NCBI GenBank assembly: GCA_046260215.1
Contig: JBHEPQ010000272.1
Coordinates: 1 to 10,681, forward strand
Direction of reading: 5' to 3'
DNA length: 10,681 nucleotides
Source of the DNA: Chromatocurvus sp046260215
GTDB taxonomy: Bacteria > Pseudomonadota > Gammaproteobacteria > Pseudomonadales > Halieaceae
Below, piece by piece: positions 6,861-10,681 of this stretch. Each line of letters begins with the position of its first letter. Position 1 is the stretch's first letter. The position numbers and the translations under genes are program-made. The notes beneath the pieces are model-generated. The model ran no database searches. It was given only the letters and a program-made list of their open reading frames with translations, and was not told the DNA's origin.

Positions 6861-6913
6861 TTCAGTTCTGACAACCTGTGATCGAAAGGGCGAGGGATAG
6901 GGCCGCTACCGGG

Positions 6914-7495
6914 CTACCACTCCTCCGAGCTGGAGCGCCGGTAGGCCACTTCACGGCGATGGTGCCGGAAAATCAGCTTGCCCAGCCAGTCGTGGGCGGC
7001 GCCGCTGAGCCCGACGAAACGCACCCGGGCCTTGCCCTGCGCATACTCGGCGTCGCTGCTGATCACCTCGCCGTAACAGCACAGGGGCTTGGGCAGACCG
7101 CGCTGGATGTACAGCTCCAGAAATACCCTGGAACCGGGCTCTGGCACACTGCCCTCCCACTGCACGCCGTTTTCGCTGACGCTGACGGCGCGGGTTCCGG
7201 GGATGTCCAGCTCGTGGTACACCAGTGAACTGACCAGATCCAGCAGCAGATTGAGCTTGAGGTCGAGGCGGGCAATTTCCTGATGGATACCGGTGCTGTT
7301 TTCCTGCTGATCCTTCTGCGACGCCGCCTCCCCGATTACCGAGACCGCGCGCAGAAAACTCTCGTTGGAGGCGTTGACCATCGCCAGGTGGGTCCTGTCC
7401 AGCTCGTGGTCAATCGGCCGCCAGGCGAGCGCGATGTTATCACTGTAGGTCAGGCCATCATCGGCGGTCGGCGGGGTGTCGTCCTGATCTGTCAT
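6914..7495 (-). CDS. Atypical PilZ-domain protein of the flagellar cluster
   Basis: The protein has 193 residues from this start. An acidic flexible N-terminus (1-20) is followed by two long predicted helices (about 28-62 and 66-93; IHQEIARLDLKLNLLLDLV gives a heptad-like pattern) and a C-terminal beta-rich PilZ-like domain (about 94-182; SVSENGVQW at 105-113, then RVFLELYI, VRFVGLS and IFRHHRR). This resembles the XC6012-type PilZ proteins of xanthomonads, in which long helices mediate oligomerisation. The canonical RxxxR arginines are absent, and the D/NxSxxG motif is changed to SVSENG, so ordinary c-di-GMP binding is doubtful. Its place between fliT and fleQ suggests a flagellar role, but no specific function can be assigned. 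Start: the frame is open to a GTG at 7540 and has another ATG at 7522; none has a strong ribosome site, and 7495 has a weak AGAG 9 bp upstream. Confidence 0.75.
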   Translation of the reverse strand: MTDQDDTPPTADDGLTYSDNIALAWRPIDHELDRTHLAMVNASNESFLRAVSVIGEAASQKDQQENSTGIHQEIARLDLKLNLLLDLVSSLVYHELDIPGTRAVSVSENGVQWEGSVPEPGSRVFLELYIQRGLPKPLCCYGEVISSDAEYAQGKARVRFVGLSGAAHDWLGKLIFRHHRREVAYRRSSSEEW

Positions 7496-7545
7496 GGGGG
7501 CGTTCTCTGAGCCGAGTTGCATAAACGTACAACATAGCACAGGTC

Positions 7546-7559
7546 GCGGCGCTCGCCGC
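7546..7559. repeat. GC-rich inverted repeat between fliT-like and PilZ genes
   Basis: GCGGCG and CGCCGC face each other across 2 bp and could form a tight hairpin in RNA. No T-run follows on the minus strand, so it is not a standard intrinsic terminator. It might attenuate readthrough or be chance in GC-rich DNA. The 69-bp gap it sits in holds no other clear signal. Confidence 0.3.
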
Positions 7560-7564
7560 CGGAA

Positions 7565-7999
7565 TCAGGCTCCGCGCTTGACGTCGTGGTAGCTGTCGAT
7601 AGCGCTGCGGGTGCGCGCCTGGGCGATGCCCTGCTGCAGCACATTGTCCCGGGCGCTGGCGAGGCGCGACATCAGCTCCTCGTTGAGGTGCAGCACCGCG
7701 GCCAGAGCCTCGGCAACCAGTTCCGCATCACCTGGCGACACGGCTTCACTGAAACAGGTTTTCAGGTCTTCACGACGCTCCGACTCGCGCTCCGCCACCG
7801 CATCCCACTCGCCGTCATCCGCCAGCTCGACCATTTCCCGGGTCATGGTGAGAACCCGGGCCAGGCGACGGCACTGGGTCAATGCGCGCGCTCTGTCGGC
7901 GGGCGCAGCCACCCCATCAGGATCGACCGGGGTTCGCTTGCCCGCCTGCGCAGCGCGTTCCCGACCGGCTGCCCCGGCGTCCGGAAAAGGCACGATCAT
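7565..7999 (-). CDS. fliT: FliT-like flagellar chaperone (putative)
   Basis: A small protein of 144 residues in the fliT position right after fliS. FliT-type proteins are short helical chaperones that bind the cap protein FliD, and in enterics also modulate the flagellar regulator. Here residues 1-35 are Ala/Pro/Gly-rich and probably disordered. From about 36 to 130 the sequence is strongly helical and charged (RARALTQCRRLARVLTMTREM, WDAVAERESERREDL, LHLNEELMSRLASARDN), with the WDAV..RE..R pattern typical of FliT. I identify it from this pattern and its position, not from strong conservation. Start: the ATG at 7999 lies 4 bp after the fliS stop. A longer frame starting at 8029 would overlap fliS by 26 bp; both have weak ribosome sites. 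Confidence 0.65.
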   Translation of the reverse strand: MIVPFPDAGAAGRERAAQAGKRTPVDPDGVAAPADRARALTQCRRLARVLTMTREMVELADDGEWDAVAERESERREDLKTCFSEAVSPGDAELVAEALAAVLHLNEELMSRLASARDNVLQQGIAQARTRSAIDSYHDVKRGA

Positions 8000-8003
8000 C
8001 GGC

Positions 8004-8393
8004 CTAGCGGTACTCGGCGGGGATGGCATCCCAGCCGGCCTTGATCTCTTTCAGCAGCGAGCGCACCTCATCCAGGATGGCGACATCGCTCTCGGTACTG
8101 GCCTGCAGCAGGCGGCGCTGCATGTAGTCGTACAGATCGCCAAGACGAAGCGCCAGATCACCGCCGCGCTCCTGGTCCAGGCTGACGCGCAGGTTGTCGA
8201 TAATGCTGATCGCCTTGCCCAGCAGTTCACCCTGGCGGCCCTTGTCACCGCGCTCGATCGCCCCCCTGGCGGCGGCAATGCGGTCCACCGCGCCATCGAA
8301 CAGCATGCTGATCAGCTGGTGTGGCGATGCATCGGTCACGCCGCTCTGCACGCCAACGGCGGCATAGGCACTCAGGGCCCTGTTTGCATTCAT
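8004..8393 (-). CDS. fliS: FliS, flagellin export chaperone
   Basis: FliS (129 residues, typical) is the cytoplasmic chaperone that caps the C-terminal helix of flagellin, prevents early polymerisation and delivers it to the export gate. The family pattern is plain: a Tyr/Ala N-terminus (ALSAYAAVGVQSGV), then ASPHQLISMLFDGAVDRIAAA at about 22-42, the AIERGDKGRQGELLGKAISIIDNL helix region, LRVSLDQERGGDLALRLGDLYDYM and the LLKEIKAGWDAI end. It is a four-helix bundle without membrane segments. A GAGGCAGG ribosome site precedes the ATG. It follows fliD after 21 bp and is probably co-transcribed with it. Confidence 0.97.
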   Translation of the reverse strand: MNANRALSAYAAVGVQSGVTDASPHQLISMLFDGAVDRIAAARGAIERGDKGRQGELLGKAISIIDNLRVSLDQERGGDLALRLGDLYDYMQRRLLQASTESDVAILDEVRSLLKEIKAGWDAIPAEYR

Positions 8394-8414
8394 GTTACCT
8401 GCCTCATGCGGTGA

Positions 8415-10457
8415 TTAACGGTCGTTCTGTCCCGGCAATGGAATGCCGGCGAGTTGTTCGGACACGAAATTGCCCGTGCTCTCAAGCTGTGCCAATAGCG
8501 AATCCAGGGCGTTGAACTGGGACCGGTAACGGGCCTCCAGTGCTTCCATACGACGATTCAGCACTTCGCGATCCTCGCCCACGCTGTCAACGCGGCCCTG
8601 CAGGCCCTCGGTGCGCAGGTCGAGCAGGCCGTTGCTGGAGAGAAAGCCGTTCAGTAGTCCGCCCAGGCGATCGGCAACACCCCGGGACAGCAACACGTTG
8701 CCGCGCTCGCCCAGCGTGGCGCCGGTGACCGACAGTCGCAGGCCATCGACAACGCTGCCGGCGGCGCCGCTCAGAACCTGCCCATTGCCCGTCGCGGCGA
8801 TGCCGGCGATGGTACCGGCGACATCCGTACCCGCTGTGCCGCTGCCGACATCGAGGCCGAGACTGGTGGGCGATGTCGTACCAACGCCGGTGATTTCAAC
8901 GGAGGATTCGGCGCCGAATCGCGACGAGCGTATCTGCAGGGTATCCCCTGCGGTGAAGGTGACCTCAACACCGATGCCGGCAGCCGACAGGTTACTGTCG
9001 CCGTTGATGCGCGACTGGATCTCCGCGGACAGCGCAGCCCCGGAGTCATAACTGCCCTGGGTGAGACTGATCGCGCCGCTGGCGACACCGTCCACCGTGA
9101 GCTGCAGGCTGTTGTTGTCGCCATCGATTGTCAGCGGCGTGTTGCTGGGTGCGGTAATCGACGTGCCTTCAAGGACACCGCGTGAGGCGAGCTGGGTAAC
9201 CGTGACCGGGAACTCCCCGACATCGGTCGCGGCGCCCGATCCGAGAAAGTCAATATTACTGTCGGTCGCGGCGCCGGCGCGCGCAAACACGCTGGCTACG
9301 CTGGAAAAATCATTCTCCAGGGCGGCATCCAGGCGGCTGCTGTTGATGGTGAGCGTGCCGTCTCCGGTGGTGGTGATACCCAGCTCCGCCAGCGACGAGA
9401 ATGCCCCGGTTGCGCCCTCGGCCGGGGAGGTTACCGCGCTGCGCACCTGGCTGATGACCGAGCGCGCAGAAAAGTCGCCCTGCAGCGGACCGGCATCGCC
9501 GGATTCGGGATCGAAGCGGGTGAGGTTGCCGGCGGTGCGCACAAAGGCGTTATAGCCCTCGACAAAGCCGGTAATGGACTCGCGCACTGCATCGCGGTTC
9601 TCAGCGACGCTCACCGTCACCGGTGAGCTTGTTGCCTCCCTGAGCGACAGGGTCAGGCCGTCCACGGCCTCGGTCACCGTATTGTTCGCGCTGCTCAATG
9701 ACAGCCCGTTGATGCTGAACAGGGCATCCTGCGCCGCCGCCGTCTGGCTCAGGTTGCTGGCACTGGCATTGAACGCCAGGCGCGACAGACCGGCGGCGTC
9801 GGCGTTATTGCCATCGGCATCCGCCGCGCTGATCTCGACGCTGTTGGCCGCGCCGGTCTGGCTGGAGCTGAGCAGCAGCCTGAACCCACCGCCATCGTTG
9901 ACAACGGCAGCGGTGACGCCGGCATCCGCCGCGTTGATCGCGTCGCGCACGCCCTGCAGCGTGTTGTTGCCGCTGTCGATGGTAACGCTGGCACTGCTGC
10001 GCCCGGGATTCTGCGTGAAGCCGTTGTAGGTGCCCGGGTCCGGATCGGCCGGCGTGTAATCGGTGGTGCCGAAGCGGAAGGACAGCGTGCCCTCGCCGAC
10101 TGCATCGGTCAGGGACCCGAAGGTGCCGGAAGCAAGCGACTGCGCCTGCGCGAGCTGGTCCACCGCGACGCTGTAACTTCCGGGGGCCGCATTTGCCGCT
10201 GCCGACGCGCCAAGCGCCGACGTATTCGAGGACGATGCCGAGCGCTGGGTAAAGCTGGCAAGCGACTCGAGACCGCTCACGCTGCCCTGGAAATCGGCCA
10301 GGGCGCCCTTCAGGGTGCCAAAGCCAGACAGCTCACTGGTCAGGGACGATTCGCGGCTCAGCAGCCGATTTTCCACAGGCTCGCGCTCAGCGGCAACGAG
10401 CTGCGTTACCAGACCCTCGATATCGAGTCCCGAACCTATGCCTGTGGCGGCGACCAT
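8415..10457 (-). CDS. fliD: FliD, flagellar filament cap protein (long form)
   Basis: FliD forms the cap at the filament tip that folds flagellin into place. It has 680 residues, longer than the roughly 450-480 of many gammaproteobacterial FliDs. The N-terminal FliD_N region (about 1-110) starts MVAATGIGSGLDIEGLVTQL, the classic hallmark. A flagellin-hook-IN-like segment follows (about 155-210, NTLQGVRDAINAADAGV). FliD_C begins at about 240 (ALFSINGLSLS). A second, similar block at about 412-594 (VTVTQLASRGVL, ALSAEIQSRIN, LQIRSSRFGAESSVEI, DVAGTIAGIAATGNG) lies inside FliD_C. The C-terminal coiled coil (about 595-665) ends GIPLPGQNDR. There is no cysteine, and composition is Ser/Ala/Thr/Gly-rich, as in exported filament proteins. 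The ATG has an AAAGGAG site 4 bp upstream. A sigma-54 promoter lies about 100 bp upstream. Confidence 0.96.
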   Translation of the reverse strand: MVAATGIGSGLDIEGLVTQLVAAEREPVENRLLSRESSLTSELSGFGTLKGALADFQGSVSGLESLASFTQRSASSSNTSALGASAAANAAPGSYSVAVDQLAQAQSLASGTFGSLTDAVGEGTLSFRFGTTDYTPADPDPGTYNGFTQNPGRSSASVTIDSGNNTLQGVRDAINAADAGVTAAVVNDGGGFRLLLSSSQTGAANSVEISAADADGNNADAAGLSRLAFNASASNLSQTAAAQDALFSINGLSLSSANNTVTEAVDGLTLSLREATSSPVTVSVAENRDAVRESITGFVEGYNAFVRTAGNLTRFDPESGDAGPLQGDFSARSVISQVRSAVTSPAEGATGAFSSLAELGITTTGDGTLTINSSRLDAALENDFSSVASVFARAGAATDSNIDFLGSGAATDVGEFPVTVTQLASRGVLEGTSITAPSNTPLTIDGDNNSLQLTVDGVASGAISLTQGSYDSGAALSAEIQSRINGDSNLSAAGIGVEVTFTAGDTLQIRSSRFGAESSVEITGVGTTSPTSLGLDVGSGTAGTDVAGTIAGIAATGNGQVLSGAAGSVVDGLRLSVTGATLGERGNVLLSRGVADRLGGLLNGFLSSNGLLDLRTEGLQGRVDSVGEDREVLNRRMEALEARYRSQFNALDSLLAQLESTGNFVSEQLAGIPLPGQNDR

Positions 10458-10461
10458 GAAA

Positions 10462-10468
10462 CTCCTTT
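10462..10468 (-). promoter_or_regulatory. Ribosome binding site of fliD
   Basis: Minus-strand AAAGGAG lies 4 bp before the fliD ATG at 10457. It is a near-consensus site and fixes the start. Confidence 0.75.
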
Positions 10469-10471
10469 ACC

Positions 10472-10571
10472 TACGCAAAAAATACGCAAACTGCAAAAAG
10501 AATTAATTGCCAAACCATTGAAACAGCTTCAAACGTTTGCAAAAACCTTTTCCAAAAACCTACTGCAAAAA
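10472..10571. repeat. AT-rich leader with short direct repeats and regularly spaced A-tracts
   Basis: The flaG-fliD gap is far more AT-rich than the surrounding genes. On the plus strand tacgcaaa occurs twice 11 bp apart (10472 and 10483), tgcaaaaa three times (10492, 10538, 10564) and aaaaacct twice 13 bp apart (10541 and 10554). A-tracts of 3-6 bases recur mostly every 8-13 bp on one strand, a pattern that can bend DNA. A perfect palindrome, caaacgtttg, lies at 10530-10539. No gene is visible in this gap. Confidence 0.5.
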
Positions 10572-10580
10572 CAATGCCAC
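10563..10580 (-). promoter_or_regulatory. Sigma-54 (-24/-12) promoter of fliD operon
   Basis: The minus strand reads GTGGCATTGTTTTTGCAG. GG (10578-10577) and GC (10566-10565) are exactly 10 bases apart, with TGGCA and TTTTTGCA flanks close to the consensus TGGCAC-N5-TTGCA. Transcription would begin near 10553, leaving a leader of about 95 bases before fliD. It lies 27 bp after the flaG-like stop and could drive fliD-fliS-fliT. Confidence 0.8.
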
Positions 10581-10587
10581 TCGCATG

Positions 10588-10608
10588 AGCAGCGACCGGC
10601 GCGCTGCT
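10588..10608. repeat. Inverted repeat at the flaG stop codon
   Basis: AGCAGCG and CGCTGCT pair across a 7-base loop and overlap the flaG-like stop codon. A run of five T on the minus strand comes about 17 bases later, inside the sigma-54 promoter, which is too far for a standard intrinsic terminator. It may be a weak end signal for flaG or chance. Confidence 0.3.
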
Positions 10609-10681
10609 AGCTCTCGTTATCCACCAGCAGACCGCGGACGGGATTTGCCTGGCTCGCGTTTTCAGCGGCCAGCTGCTGTTC
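10607..10681 (-). CDS. flaG: FlaG-family protein, C-terminal fragment (putative; cut by window edge)
   Basis: An open minus-strand frame enters from the window edge and ends at TAG (10609-10607). Its 24 visible residues end NPVRGLLVDNES. The preceding QQLAAENASQ looks helical, and GLLVD-type endings are common in FlaG proteins, which lie between flagellin and fliD in Pseudomonas-type clusters and influence filament length. Too little is visible to be sure; the end of another filament-region gene, including a flagellin, is possible but the tail does not look like a usual flagellin end. Confidence 0.5.
   Translation of the reverse strand, partial: EQQLAAENASQANPVRGLLVDNES

Noticed and set aside
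7496..7540. Extended PilZ start at GTG 7540 or ATG 7522, with a TG-N-TATGTT element as an extended -10 promoter.
   Set aside because: No ribosome site supports the longer starts, and there is no -35 partner for the promoter-like element; kept only as an alternative start in the gene entry.
1..10681. Search for mobile elements, CRISPR repeats, tRNA/rRNA or defence genes.
   Set aside because: Genes are contiguous, co-oriented flagellar genes with short gaps; no transposase, array or RNA gene is visible.

Overview
This window is part of a polar-flagellum gene cluster from a GC-rich gammaproteobacterium. The flanking genes are cut at both edges, and every gene I can support lies on the minus strand. 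Read in the direction of transcription (right to left) the order is flaG-like C-terminus, fliD, fliS, fliT-like, an atypical PilZ gene, fleQ, fleS, fleR, fliE, fliF, fliG (last few codons missing). This matches the Pseudomonas-type flaG-fliD-fliS-(fliS'/fliT)-fleQ-fleSR-fliEFG layout, in which sigma-54 and its activators control flagellar assembly. A helical PilZ protein between fliT and fleQ recalls Xanthomonas/Chromatiales-type clusters more than Pseudomonas itself. I cannot name the genus from sequence alone.

Right part (about 7565-10681): the filament-end module. It has the end of a FlaG-type protein, a long 680-residue FliD cap protein, the flagellin chaperone FliS and a FliT-like chaperone. 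A 149-bp AT-rich stretch between flaG and fliD holds a very good sigma-54 promoter and regularly spaced A-tracts.

Middle (about 3015-7540): the regulatory module. It has a PilZ-fold protein that lacks the usual c-di-GMP-binding arginines, the master activator FleQ and the FleS/FleR two-component pair. FleQ is short here (374 residues): the N-terminal receiver-like domain is absent and an upstream in-frame stop rules it out. Its promoter region carries a palindrome closely resembling the published FleQ box, fused to a perfect TTGACA -35 element, which suggests autoregulation. A good sigma-54 promoter lies between fleQ and fleS, which fits FleQ switching on fleSR.

Left part (1-2995): the basal-body module, with FliE (MS ring-rod junction), FliF (MS ring) and FliG (switch/torque ring). 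fliE follows fleR by 19 bp with no convincing promoter, so fliEFG may be read from the fleSR promoter. fliF and fliG overlap by 8 bp.

Expected flow: a sigma-70-type promoter makes FleQ; FleQ with sigma-54 turns on fleSR and probably the basal-body genes behind it; FleS phosphorylates FleR, which with sigma-54 turns on later genes. I found no mobile element, CRISPR array, tRNA or rRNA. I see no wholly new system. The points of interest are variations on the known circuit: the short FleQ, its autoregulatory site, the degenerate PilZ and the duplicated FliD module.
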